This document shows, piece by piece, positions 18,296 through 26,824 of a stretch of DNA of 64,000 bases (positions are counted from its first letter, which is position 1; every line of letters starts with the position of its first letter). The translations under genes were made by a program, and so were the position numbers. Under the pieces are notes generated by a model. The model had not been told where the DNA came from. It saw only the letters and a program-made list of their open reading frames with translations, and did not search any database. The stretch spans positions 28,206 through 92,205 of the forward strand of contig NZ_VTOK01000017.1 in assembly GCF_009765375.1 (NCBI RefSeq). The letters run 5' to 3'. The stretch is from Alteribacillus sp. YIM 98480 (lineage in GTDB: Bacteria > Bacillota > Bacilli > Bacillales > Marinococcaceae).

Positions 18296-19087
18296 ATGAA
18301 GATTGCAACCTTGCAGCTTGAAATTAGAGATGACGAAACAAAACAAGAAAGAATAGATAGAGTTGATAGCTTACTAGATGATGTGAACGATGTGGATATG
18401 GTTGTGCTGCCAGAAATATGGGCAACTGGCTACTTTTCGTTTGATAAATATACAGAAGAAGCAGAAGAAATAAACGGCCCCTTTGCCCAGCACTTTTCTG
18501 AAAAGGCGAAAAAAATGAATTGTTATATATTTGCCGGGAGCTTCGTGGAAAAAGACGAAGGCCGTTATTATAACACGAGTATTATGTTCAATCAGGATGG
18601 AGAAGTCATTGGGACATATCGAAAAATGCATTTGTTTCGATATGGCTCAAAAGAAGGGGAAATTTTAACTAGAGGGGAAGAACCAACTGTTATAGACACG
18701 GCTTTTGGAAAAATTGGTCTAACAACTTGTTATGATCTTCGTTTCCCAGAGCTATACAGGGCACAGGTAGATTTAGGTGCAGAAATATTTTTAGTTACTT
18801 CAGCTTGGCCTCATCAGAGACTTGAACATTGGAACATTTTTAATGTGGCTAGAGCCTTGGAAAATCAATGCTATCTTGTTTCCTGTAATTGTGCAGGGAT
18901 TACACAAGGTGTGAAATTAGGAGGCCATAGTCAAATTATAGATCCTTTTGGAACAGTAATAAAAAGAGCGGATGAAATTGAAACAACGATAAGAGCAGAC
19001 ATTGATTTATCCCAGATAGAAAAAATAAGAGAGACATTTCCACAGTTAAAACACAGAGTGATCGAGAGAGGAGTGTGTGCACAATGA
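18296..19087 (+). CDS. Nitrilase-superfamily amidohydrolase (carbon-nitrogen hydrolase)
   Basis: A 263-aa cytoplasmic hydrolase with the Glu-Lys-Cys triad visible at Glu40 (VVLPEIW), Lys110 (YRKMHLF) and Cys145 (TTCYDLRFPELYR). The DLRFPELYR context and length fit the omega-amidase/aliphatic amidase branch more than true nitrilases. It should hydrolyse an amide or open-chain lactam product to acid and ammonia. It follows the monooxygenase by 23 bp and overlaps the next gene by 4 bp, so it probably acts on a nitrogen-containing intermediate of the same pathway. A GGAGGTGA site precedes the ATG. Confidence 0.85.
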   Translation: MKIATLQLEIRDDETKQERIDRVDSLLDDVNDVDMVVLPEIWATGYFSFDKYTEEAEEINGPFAQHFSEKAKKMNCYIFAGSFVEKDEGRYYNTSIMFNQDGEVIGTYRKMHLFRYGSKEGEILTRGEEPTVIDTAFGKIGLTTCYDLRFPELYRAQVDLGAEIFLVTSAWPHQRLEHWNIFNVARALENQCYLVSCNCAGITQGVKLGGHSQIIDPFGTVIKRADEIETTIRADIDLSQIEKIRETFPQLKHRVIERGVCAQ

Positions 19088-19779
19088 AGTTCCAAATAGG
19101 AAAGGAAAAAATAGAATGGAAACCTAAAAGACTTCTTATTGCTGGGTATACCTCAAAAGACCAAGAGCAGCTGCAAAAACATATTAAAGAATTAGAAGAA
19201 GAGCTGGGTGTAGAGCCGCCTCCGGCTATACCAATGATCTATGATTTGTCACCGGAACTATTAACAACAGATGAACAGATATCCGTTGTTAATAATGACA
19301 GCAGTGGAGAAGCAGAAGTAATAGCAGCAGAAATAAATGGACAATGGTACATCGGTATTGGAAGTGACCATACGGATAGAAAGTTAGAATCTGTCTCTGT
19401 ACAAAAATCCAAACAAGTTTGCGGGAAGCCGATCACTAGTGAATTGTGGCCTTTAGCTAGTGTAGAGAGTTACTGGGATGAGATTGAGATGAAAAGCTGG
19501 ATGGTTGATAAAGATGGCCGGCACTTGTACCAATCTGGAAAGTTAAATGAGTTTATGAAACCTGAAGACTTAGTAAATATTATCAAAGAAAGAAACTATT
19601 ATAGTTCAGACTCTGTTATATTTTGTGGTACGCTTCCTTTGCTGAGTGAAGGGTTTATATATGGAGAACAATTCATTGCTGAATTATATGATCCTATTGA
19701 AAATAGAAGCATTACCTTACATTACGATGTACATCTTTTAAAAGATGCAGAAGATATTAAAAATCCTAAGGAGGTATAA
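19084..19779 (+). CDS. DUF2848 family protein
   Basis: A 231-aa protein with the family's conserved core: PPPAIPMIYDLSPELLTT, DSSGEAEV, WYIGIGSDHTDRKLE, SKQVCGKPITSELWP, and FCGTLPLL..GFIYGEQFIAELYDP near the end. The fold is thought to be related to the fumarylacetoacetate-hydrolase group, but no reaction is established. I choose the ATG at 19084, which overlaps the amidase stop (ATGA) and lies 10 nt after AGGAG; an in-frame GTG at 19075 is possible. In many genomes the family travels with catabolic amidases and TRAP systems, as here, so a late hydrolytic or isomerising step is likely. Confidence 0.8.
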   Translation: MKFQIGKEKIEWKPKRLLIAGYTSKDQEQLQKHIKELEEELGVEPPPAIPMIYDLSPELLTTDEQISVVNNDSSGEAEVIAAEINGQWYIGIGSDHTDRKLESVSVQKSKQVCGKPITSELWPLASVESYWDEIEMKSWMVDKDGRHLYQSGKLNEFMKPEDLVNIIKERNYYSSDSVIFCGTLPLLSEGFIYGEQFIAELYDPIENRSITLHYDVHLLKDAEDIKNPKEV

Positions 19780-19781
19780 TC

Positions 19782-20132
19782 ATGAGTAAACCAGAACTAG
19801 AATTTGTAGATTATAAGGAATTTGAAACGGAATCTATACCTGGAGTAGAGGGACTCTCGCAAAGAATCATTGCCCAAATACCTGGATCTGAGGTTGCTAC
19901 GAGAATACTTCAATTTGAACCAGGAACGGATACTTCTCCCAATGGTGTTCAACTTCATGATTTTTGGGAAGAGCTTTATATTATAGAAGGTTCTATTATT
20001 GATTTAGAGCTGAATGAAGAATTCACAAGCGGTATGGTTGCTTGTCGTCCGCCTGGGATGAAACATGGTCCGTGGAAAGCTCCAAACGGTTGTAAGATTT
20101 TTGAGGTTAGATATTATGCCAAAGGACAATAA
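19782..20132 (+). CDS. Small cupin-domain protein
   Basis: A 116-aa single-domain cupin. The motif regions are LQFEPGTDTSPNGVQLHDFWEELYIIEGS and FTSGMVACRPPGMKHGPWKAPNGC, with candidate metal ligands His59, Glu63 and Glu64 in the first motif and the His of KHGPW in the second, the pattern of ChrR-like cupins. Function could be a small dioxygenase, isomerase or lactonase-like enzyme. It starts 2 bp after the DUF2848 stop with AAGGAGGT in front, firmly within the operon. Confidence 0.8.
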   Translation: MSKPELEFVDYKEFETESIPGVEGLSQRIIAQIPGSEVATRILQFEPGTDTSPNGVQLHDFWEELYIIEGSIIDLELNEEFTSGMVACRPPGMKHGPWKAPNGCKIFEVRYYAKGQ

Positions 20133-20189
20133 ACCAGATAATATAAGCATAACATTTTTGATCACATACATGTAAAAGGAGAATTATAT

Positions 20190-20648
20190 ATGAATGATCA
20201 ACTATTCAAAAGCGCTATGTCTAAGTTTACTACTGGAGTAACTGTTATAACTACTAAAGTAGATGAAAAAGTACATGGAATGACAGCAAATGCTTTTATG
20301 TCTGTTTCACTTGAACCGAAATTGATTTTAATTTCGGTTCATGAGAAAGCTAGTATGAATAAGTACATTAAAGAATCTGGCAAGTTTGCTGTCAGCATTT
20401 TGGCGGAAGGGCAAGAAGACATGTCTATGTATTTTGCAGGGCAAATCAAAGAAGAAAAAAATATTGATTTTGTACAATTTAATGAAATGCCTGTCCTTGA
20501 GAATTCGATTGTACATTTGACTTGTGATGTAGCAAATGCTCATATTGAAGGAGATCACACTTTATTTATTGGTGCTGTTACAGATATTGCTGTAAATGAG
20601 TCTAACCCATTAGCTCTATATAATGGTAAATATCAAAAGGTTAACTGA
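20190..20648 (+). CDS. Flavin reductase, partner of second HpaB-type monooxygenase
   Basis: A 152-aa FMN-binding split-barrel reductase: FTTGVTVITTKV, HGMTANAFMSVSLEPKLILISV, FAGQ and EGDHTLFIGAV are all family signatures. It should provide FADH2 or FMNH2 to the oxygenase at 16803-18272. AAAAGGAGAA lies upstream of the ATG. It belongs to the same operon as the oxygenase but is separated from it by three genes. Confidence 0.88.
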   Translation: MNDQLFKSAMSKFTTGVTVITTKVDEKVHGMTANAFMSVSLEPKLILISVHEKASMNKYIKESGKFAVSILAEGQEDMSMYFAGQIKEEKNIDFVQFNEMPVLENSIVHLTCDVANAHIEGDHTLFIGAVTDIAVNESNPLALYNGKYQKVN

Positions 20649-20780
20649 CTTAGGTACACTGGATATAGCACTTTTAAAAAAATGTTTCCAAAGCTCGATC
20701 AAGCAAGGTCATGTGGGCTTTTCATAAAAACTTCTATATCATGTGAATTTTATACTGCGTTCACACAAAGGGGGGTTTTG

Positions 20781-21653
20781 ATGGAAGTAGTATACTTAGA
20801 GTACCCGGAAAATTATATACTGCCTTCTGGTATTAATTCATCTGTTTTAGCTCTTGGTTTTTTCGATGGAGTTCATGTAGGCCATAAGGAAATATTGAAC
20901 GTAGCAAAAAGAATAGCAACTGTAAAGAAATTAGATTTTGCTGTGATGACTTTTCATCCACATCCGAGTCAAGTGATAAATAAAAATAAACAAAGTAGAA
21001 TTAATCATTACTTAACCCCCCTTTCTGTAAAGAAAGAAATATTACAAGATATGGGAGTCGACAAATTATATATTATTAATTTTAATTTGCCTTTCTCTAA
21101 GCTCTCCTATAAAGAATTCATGGATATATTTATTTCTGGAGTGAATGCTAAGCACGTTGTTGCTGGTTTTGATTTTAAATACGGATATAAAGGTTTAGGG
21201 AATATGAAACAATTAGCAGCTGATGGGAAAGGTAAATTTGAAGTAACTACAGTATCAAAAGTAGAACAGCACCATCAAAAAATTAGTTCAACACTAATTA
21301 GACAATTTCTGTCCTCAGGCCATGTGCATAAGATCCGGGATTATCTGGGTAATGATTATGAGATAATGGGTAACATCAGGGATCTGATTACCGTAACTAA
21401 TAATAATCACCAAGGTGATTTATTAATTTTATCGATTAAAGATGAATATTTGATGCCAGTTACTGGAATGTATAAAATTGAAGTAGATATAGATCATCAA
21501 AGATATGCAGGGGTCTGTACTATCCCTTTTAAGAGTGAAAATGGTTATTTGGAAGTATTATTAAATGACCGTATTAAAAGAAATGACATCCTAGATGAAA
21601 ATATTAAAATCATATGGAAAGAACAAATAGAGACCATTCGTGTATCGATTTAA
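20781..21653 (+). CDS. ribF: RibF-like FAD synthetase with degenerate C-terminal domain
   Basis: A 290-aa protein. The N-terminal FMN adenylyltransferase domain is intact (GFFDGVHVGHKEIL and ISSTLIRQFLSSG), so it should make FAD from FMN. The C-terminal region (about 190-290) has the size of a riboflavin kinase domain, but I do not see the usual kinase signature, so kinase activity is doubtful. I choose the ATG at 20781 after AAAGGGGGG; an upstream frame to 20682 has no ribosome site. As last gene of the monooxygenase operon it parallels the stand-alone FAD synthetase at 1050-1598: both look like dedicated FAD suppliers. Confidence 0.78.
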   Translation: MEVVYLEYPENYILPSGINSSVLALGFFDGVHVGHKEILNVAKRIATVKKLDFAVMTFHPHPSQVINKNKQSRINHYLTPLSVKKEILQDMGVDKLYIINFNLPFSKLSYKEFMDIFISGVNAKHVVAGFDFKYGYKGLGNMKQLAADGKGKFEVTTVSKVEQHHQKISSTLIRQFLSSGHVHKIRDYLGNDYEIMGNIRDLITVTNNNHQGDLLILSIKDEYLMPVTGMYKIEVDIDHQRYAGVCTIPFKSENGYLEVLLNDRIKRNDILDENIKIIWKEQIETIRVSI

Positions 21654-21663
21654 TGTTCATGGG

Positions 21664-21701
21664 AAGCCTGCTGAATATAAAATACAATTCGGCAGGTTTT
21701 G
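21664..21701 (+). terminator. Terminator of monooxygenase operon
   Basis: CCTGCTGAAT (21667-21676) pairs with ATTCGGCAGG (21687-21696), allowing one T-G pair, followed by TTTTGTAT. Confidence 0.7.
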
Positions 21702-21886
21702 TATATTAACAGATTGTATAATGACAGTGCAGCTCTGATCTTTGTCTGAATCAAGAAACTACGGTTTAACATTACAATAAACGTAATTTTTTAATAAAAG
21801 ATGAAATCTGTTACGTGATTCAAATAGAATTTTGGCTTATAGTTAGTATAGCGAATATATTATATTCTTAAAGTTAGGTGAATAAA

Positions 21887-22579
21887 ATGGGTGATTTAAG
21901 ATTAAGTCCAATCGTTAAGGAAGAAACCACAAAAGAAAGAGTTTATAGACAGATTAAAGAAGCAATACTAAGTGGTCAAATTCCCCAGAATACTACTTTT
22001 ACAGAAGTACAGTTGGCAAATTTGCTTAATACGTCGAGAACCCCGGTACGAGAAAGCGTGCAAGATTTACAAAAAGAAGGCCTAATTATTTCGATTCCAA
22101 GAAAAGGGTTGCAAGTAAAAAATATATCTTCTATTGAACAAGAACAAATCTTTTTGTTACGCACATCGATTGAAGTGGATGTAATAAAAAAATTGACCTC
22201 TGTTATAACAGAAGACCAGATTAATAAATTAAACAACATATATACAGAGCAATTAAAAGCCAAAGAAGAAAATGACAATTTGAAATTTATAGAACTAGAT
22301 CAAGAATTTCATTCTTTCCCTTTAAAAGTGATGAACTATACTATAGTTGAACAAATTATTCTTAATTTAAACGAGCTGACTCGGTTAATTGGTATTAAAG
22401 CATTAAAAAAGTACGGCAGGATGGATGAAGTACTATCAGAACACAAAGATATCATTCTTGCTATCGAAAAGAAAGATAGTGATTTAGCGGCAGATGCTTT
22501 AAAGAAACATTTAAATAACACTGGTCAAGTTCTGGAGATGATTCAAAAAAGTGAATTACAAAACTCCGGAGATGAATAA
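21887..22579 (+). CDS. GntR-family transcriptional regulator, FCD domain
   Basis: A 230-aa regulator. The winged helix (residues about 10-75: YRQIKEAILSGQIPQ, FTEVQLANLLNTSRTPVRES) is followed by an all-helical FCD effector domain with candidate metal-site residues in ELDQEFH and in the later SEHKDI. The ATG at 21887 is preceded by TTAGGTG; a GTG at 21878 is an alternative. FCD regulators typically bind GTATAC-centred palindromes, which recur in front of five units between 8.3 and 27 kb. It is monocistronic in the centre of the region and is the obvious local repressor, with a pathway acid as likely inducer. Confidence 0.88.
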   Translation: MGDLRLSPIVKEETTKERVYRQIKEAILSGQIPQNTTFTEVQLANLLNTSRTPVRESVQDLQKEGLIISIPRKGLQVKNISSIEQEQIFLLRTSIEVDVIKKLTSVITEDQINKLNNIYTEQLKAKEENDNLKFIELDQEFHSFPLKVMNYTIVEQIILNLNELTRLIGIKALKKYGRMDEVLSEHKDIILAIEKKDSDLAADALKKHLNNTGQVLEMIQKSELQNSGDE

Positions 22580-22703
22580 GAGATATGTTGAGATTTAGAT
22601 ACAAAACATCTATGTCTCTTTCCCAGTATGATTTGCACCAATTATGTATTGCAGAATCATAAAAAGTCTACCGATTGTACTTTTATTCTTACAAAATCAG
22701 CAT

Positions 22704-22736
22704 CTCCCCTCCGAACGAGAGGGGCTTGATTTGTTT
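22704..22736 (+). terminator. Terminator after GntR regulator
   Basis: CCCCTC (22706-22711) pairs with GAGGGG (22719-22724), followed by the T-rich CTTGATTTGTTT. It lies 125 bp after the regulator stop. Confidence 0.6.
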
Positions 22737-22789
22737 GCTTTATTAAATAGAAGGTTAAGATTAAAAATGTTTTGAAAAATATATCAATT

Positions 22790-22820
22790 TTGACGTTTTA
22801 AGTATACAGTATTCCATAAT
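22790..22820 (+). promoter_or_regulatory. Putative promoter with GTATAC operator, second UbiD gene
   Basis: TTGACG (22790-22795) precedes AGTATACAGTATTCC, with GTATAC at 22802-22807 falling in the promoter spacer; CATAAT (22815-22820) is a loose -10 candidate with a long 19-bp spacing. The operator core matches the other GntR-regulon sites. Confidence 0.5.
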
Positions 22821-22865
22821 GATGAACGCTTAATACTAAACATTATTGGACGGGAGGGTTTTAAC

Positions 22866-24233
22866 TTGGGTAAAAATTTAAGAGACTTTTTAAATGAAAT
22901 AAGTTCTACATATTTAGAAGTGAACCGTGAAGTGCCTTTAGATTATATAGGCGCATTAACAGGACAAGCAGATACCTCTGTACTGTTTACTAATATTAAA
23001 GCATTTCCTGGCTGGAGGGTATGTGATCAATTATTTAAAAACAGGATGCTTCAAGGAAAAGTTTTAGGGGTAGATGCCGATAATGTAGTACCAGCTATTT
23101 CGAATATATTAAAAAAAGGACCAGTAGAACCTCAAATTGTAAAAGACGGACCGGTGAAAGAAATAGTTTTAAAAGGAGAAGAAGCAGACCTAACAACATT
23201 GCCTGTTCCTATTCAGACCAATACAGATCCGGGTCCTTATATAAACGGATTTAATATACTTAAAGACCTGGACACAGGAGTTTATAATAGTTGTTATACT
23301 CGGACTTTAGTGAAGGGACCTAGAAAAGCAGTATCATCATATGTCACTTCAGATTCCAACCGTATATTAAAACAGTACAAAGAAAAAGGTGAATTAATGC
23401 CTCAGGCCATTTGTATCGGTCACCACCCGGCGGTGGAATTAGCCGTTAATTTTAGTGGGAAAGATGATACATTCCATGAAATTGAGTTAGCCGGTTCGAT
23501 ATTAGGAGAACCTATTGAAATGGTACAATGTGAAACGCTGGACTTAATGGTACCTGCTGAATCAGAAATTGTTATTGAAGGCTACATACATCCAGACCGT
23601 TTAGAAGATGATGGCCCTTCTCCATCCCCAAATTTATATTTTGCACCATATCTACAAAAACAGCCTTTTTTTGAAGTAACCTGCATTACGATGCGAAAAG
23701 ATCCAGTATATCGTAATTTTCAATCCACCCCGTATACAGATCACCAACCATTGCCTAGGCTTTTTCATGAAGCAATTATTTACAACCGTTTAAAAGAGAT
23801 GAAAGTAGATGTACATGATGTGTTTTTCCCAGCTTGGGGAGGAGTGCTTTCCTTGATTATACAAATGACTCCGAAAGTTGACGGAGAGGTGAATGACGTA
23901 CTGTTAAACGCAATGGGGTCTTCTTGGCCAAACACAAAAAAGGTTGTGGTGGTGGATCGAGATATAGATATTTATAATTCGGAAGACGTTTATTATGCTT
24001 TAAGTACTCGTACGGATCCGTCTAATGACGTTATCATTATTCCAAAGGGAAGAGGATCTGCCATGGATCCGACATCTCATATAGTACAAGAAGACTCACC
24101 TTCTATTCGAACCGTAGGTAAATGGGGGATCGATGCCACAAAACCATTAGGGAATCAGTTGATATCAAGGGAGTTTCAACGTGCATGGCCTAAATATTGG
24201 GAAGAAATCGAGCTGAAAGATTTTTTATCATAG
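22866..24233 (+). CDS. UbiD-family decarboxylase with divergent catalytic motif
   Basis: A 455-aa UbiD homologue starting with TTG (22866) 7 nt after GGGAGGG. The UbiD fold is clear: FPGWRVCDQLFKNR, VPIQTNTDPGPYINGFNI, Arg146, GHHPAVELAV, FFPAWGGVLSLIIQM and VVVVDRDIDIYNSEDVYYAL. The catalytic EGPFGE segment is replaced by DGPSPS (Asp249 to Ser254), so the first Glu becomes Asp and the second is lost. It may have a changed mechanism or substrate, or work with the intact UbiD at 15119-16522. It stands alone between two terminators under its own GTATAC operator, convergent with the UbiX-type gene. Confidence 0.85.
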   Translation: MGKNLRDFLNEISSTYLEVNREVPLDYIGALTGQADTSVLFTNIKAFPGWRVCDQLFKNRMLQGKVLGVDADNVVPAISNILKKGPVEPQIVKDGPVKEIVLKGEEADLTTLPVPIQTNTDPGPYINGFNILKDLDTGVYNSCYTRTLVKGPRKAVSSYVTSDSNRILKQYKEKGELMPQAICIGHHPAVELAVNFSGKDDTFHEIELAGSILGEPIEMVQCETLDLMVPAESEIVIEGYIHPDRLEDDGPSPSPNLYFAPYLQKQPFFEVTCITMRKDPVYRNFQSTPYTDHQPLPRLFHEAIIYNRLKEMKVDVHDVFFPAWGGVLSLIIQMTPKVDGEVNDVLLNAMGSSWPNTKKVVVVDRDIDIYNSEDVYYALSTRTDPSNDVIIIPKGRGSAMDPTSHIVQEDSPSIRTVGKWGIDATKPLGNQLISREFQRAWPKYWEEIELKDFLS

Positions 24234-24273
24234 AGTTGATATTTATATACGGTATATTTATGAACGACTAATT

Positions 24274-24305
24274 AGCCCCCCTTCCCATAAAGAGGGGGCT
24301 TATTT
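24274..24305. terminator. Terminator between convergent ubiD-like and ubiX-like genes
   Basis: AGCCCCCCTT and AAGAGGGGGCT flank a short loop (24274-24300), followed by TTATTTG; it could serve both strands. Confidence 0.65.
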
Positions 24306-24395
24306 GAAGAGCATTTAGTTTGACTAACAAACTTATGTGGGAAGAAAGATTTGCATAATGGTTTATTATTAATATGACATAATTTAGCTAAATGA

Positions 24396-24974
24396 TTATG
24401 TGTTGGAATGTTTACTGGGCTCACCCCACCGTTTAAGCCATTCAGGATCATAACCAAATTGATCTAATACTCTGCCAACGGTGTGATTTATAACATCATC
24501 CAACGATTCTGGATTATTATAAAAAGCCGGTACGGGTGGGAAAATCATGGCCCCGGATAAAATAGCAGTTTCCATATTCCTTACATGAATTAAGTTTAAT
24601 GGAGTTTCTCTCGCTAATAGAATTAATTTCTTTTGCTCTTTTAACATGACATCTGCAGAGCGTGAAACTAAATCGGAAGCCATACCAGAAGTAATGCTTG
24701 CAAGGGTCTTCATACTACAAGGAGCTACAATCATTCCATCCACTTTAAAGGAGCCTGAGGAAACATCAGCAGCCTGATTACCAGAATGATAATGAACAGA
24801 AGCCATCTCTTTTACTTCGTTTACTGTGTAGGAAGTCTCCATTTGAATGGTTTTACTCCCCCAAGCACTTATAATTAAATGTGTTTCTGCTCCTAATTCT
24901 CTTAAAAGCTGGAGGGTGCGTATCCCATATATCGCACCCGAGCCGCCAGTAATTGCAACGATGATTTTTTTCAT
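24396..24974 (-). CDS. UbiX/Pad1-family flavin prenyltransferase
   Basis: A 192-aa flavoprotein that attaches a dimethylallyl unit to FMN to make the prenylated-FMN cofactor of UbiD enzymes. Signatures: ITGGSGAIYGIRTLQLL at the N-terminus, then VAPCSMKTLASITSGMASDLVSRSADVMLKE and LLARETPLNLIHVRNM..AGAMIFPPVPAFY-like ending (here LSGAMIFPPVPAFYNNPES). A GGAG site precedes the ATG. It is presumably the local cofactor source for both UbiD homologues. It lies downstream of the TPP enzyme on the minus strand and may share its transcript. Confidence 0.92.
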   Translation of the reverse strand: MKKIIVAITGGSGAIYGIRTLQLLRELGAETHLIISAWGSKTIQMETSYTVNEVKEMASVHYHSGNQAADVSSGSFKVDGMIVAPCSMKTLASITSGMASDLVSRSADVMLKEQKKLILLARETPLNLIHVRNMETAILSGAMIFPPVPAFYNNPESLDDVINHTVGRVLDQFGYDPEWLKRWGEPSKHSNT

Positions 24975-25153
24975 ATACTATCTCCAACCTTCCATTCTTT
25001 CTAATGAGAAAAAGGATAATATAAAGCAGCTGTTACTATAACCCTTTTGTCTTGGACCAAGAACTATTAATTCATTATATTTTTTTACTATAGTACTTTA
25101 TGTTTCCAAGAATTTTTCATTGTTTGTGCTCACCATTAGTATAATGTGTTTGA

Positions 25154-26824
25154 TTAAATGTTTCTTAACTGATTATTATCTAAGCCTTTAGAAGCTGAAA
25201 GTAATTTTAAATTCATAGGAACTTCTATTAATGTTGGTTTGTCATTCTTTAGTGCTTTTTTGAAGACTTTAATAAAGTCTTCATTTGTAGTCACTTTATA
25301 CCCATAACCGCCGAAAAGTTTTGATAATTCATCGAATGGAGGGTTTTTTAGAGTTGATCCTGTTACTCGGTTAGGGAAAAGTCTCTCCTGATGTAGGCGG
25401 ATAGCTCCATATGAGTTATTATTAAAGACTAATGAAATAATTGGAATATGGTAACGTACAGCGGTTTCTAATTCTTGTATGGTCATCATCAATCCGCCGT
25501 CACCAGATAATGATATAACGGTTCTTTCTGGAAAGATTAATTTTGCAGCTATTGCTGATGGTAATCCATATCCCATCGCTCCCGAAGTTGGACCTAAATA
25601 TCTTTGATTAGCATGAAATGGATAATAGTTTGCAAACCATGTATAAAAGGTCCCGGCATCTGAAGTAATTACAGCATCATCAGGCAGAATGTTGTACAGG
25701 CTGTCTACGAGTTTTTCCATTGAAATGCCATGGATATGTTGTTTTATGCGATTTTGTTTTCGTTCCAACAAAACTTCTTCGTAAATTTTTTTGCGGTGTT
25801 GTGCCCATTCTTTATTAGTGGTTGTAAACGTAAGGTTTGAAACTTGTTCTAGTAAAAGATTCAAAGCATTTTTTGCATCTGATACGAAACCTTGAGATGA
25901 AAACGACTGTTTAACGATTACTTTTTCATCAACATCCAGATGAATAACAGTTTGATTTTTGGTAGGAAAAGAATACCCTTGTGTGGAGACTTCAGACAAC
26001 CGGGTACCTATAGCAAAAATAAGATCAGAATCTATTAAAGTTTCCATTAATTCTGGAAAGCTTCCAAGCCCGCTGTTTCCTAAATAATGAGGATGATCAT
26101 TGGGAAATACATCATGTCGTCTAAATGCTGACATTACTGGTATTCCACTTTGTTCAGAAAACTGGATGAGTTCATGTTTTGCATTAGAAGCAGTAATACC
26201 ACCTCCTGCAAAAATGAGGGGATTTTCTGATTTATTAAGTAACGCAATAATTTCCTTAGCGTCTGTTAAAGAAATACTTGGCTTTTTTATATTCAAGGAA
26301 AAATAGGCTTCGACCTCGGTATTTTCGGACAAAATATCTTCGGGAACGGATATAACAACAGGACCAGGTCTACCCGTTTTAGATAGATGAACAGCTTGAT
26401 GCATAATCTCTGGAATTCGTGCAGCATTCTTAATCTCTACAGACCATTTGGCGATATGAGAATAAAAAAAATCAAGATCAATTTCTTGCCATGCTTCTCT
26501 TCCTCTGTATTTACTATTCACTTGCCCAATGATAACAATCATTGGGGTAGAATCTTGATGAGCAGTATGAATCCCAAGAGTTAAATTTGATGCTCCAACT
26601 CCAGAAGTTCCGATGCATACAGCTGGTTTGTTAGTTGTTTTTCCAAAAGCTTCGGCCATAAACGAAGCCCCGCCTTCATGGCGTGTAGATATGAATTCTA
26701 AAGACGGTGCGTCGTATATTGCATCCACAAAAGCAAGGATTTGTTCACCTGGCACCCCGAACACGTGAGTCACGTCTTCTTTTTCCAAGCAATGAACAAT
26801 AGCTTGAGCGCCATTTATTCCCAT
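25154..26824 (-). CDS. Thiamine diphosphate-dependent decarboxylase/acetolactate synthase-like enzyme
   Basis: A 556-aa ThDP enzyme with the three-domain layout of acetolactate synthase, benzoylformate decarboxylase and related proteins. The N-terminal PYR domain has the catalytic Glu in TRHEGGASFMAEA; the central domain is NAD/FAD-like; the C-terminal ThDP motif is GDGGLMMTIQELETAVRYH followed by NNNSYG. It acts on a 2-keto acid. It is transcribed away from the permease gene at 27225, with GTATAC operators in the shared upstream region, so it belongs to the GntR regulon. No small regulatory subunit is present, so a biosynthetic ALS role is unlikely; a catabolic 2-oxoacid decarboxylase or carboligase fits better. 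Confidence 0.85.
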   Translation of the reverse strand: MGINGAQAIVHCLEKEDVTHVFGVPGEQILAFVDAIYDAPSLEFISTRHEGGASFMAEAFGKTTNKPAVCIGTSGVGASNLTLGIHTAHQDSTPMIVIIGQVNSKYRGREAWQEIDLDFFYSHIAKWSVEIKNAARIPEIMHQAVHLSKTGRPGPVVISVPEDILSENTEVEAYFSLNIKKPSISLTDAKEIIALLNKSENPLIFAGGGITASNAKHELIQFSEQSGIPVMSAFRRHDVFPNDHPHYLGNSGLGSFPELMETLIDSDLIFAIGTRLSEVSTQGYSFPTKNQTVIHLDVDEKVIVKQSFSSQGFVSDAKNALNLLLEQVSNLTFTTTNKEWAQHRKKIYEEVLLERKQNRIKQHIHGISMEKLVDSLYNILPDDAVITSDAGTFYTWFANYYPFHANQRYLGPTSGAMGYGLPSAIAAKLIFPERTVISLSGDGGLMMTIQELETAVRYHIPIISLVFNNNSYGAIRLHQERLFPNRVTGSTLKNPPFDELSKLFGGYGYKVTTNEDFIKVFKKALKNDKPTLIEVPMNLKLLSASKGLDNNQLRNI

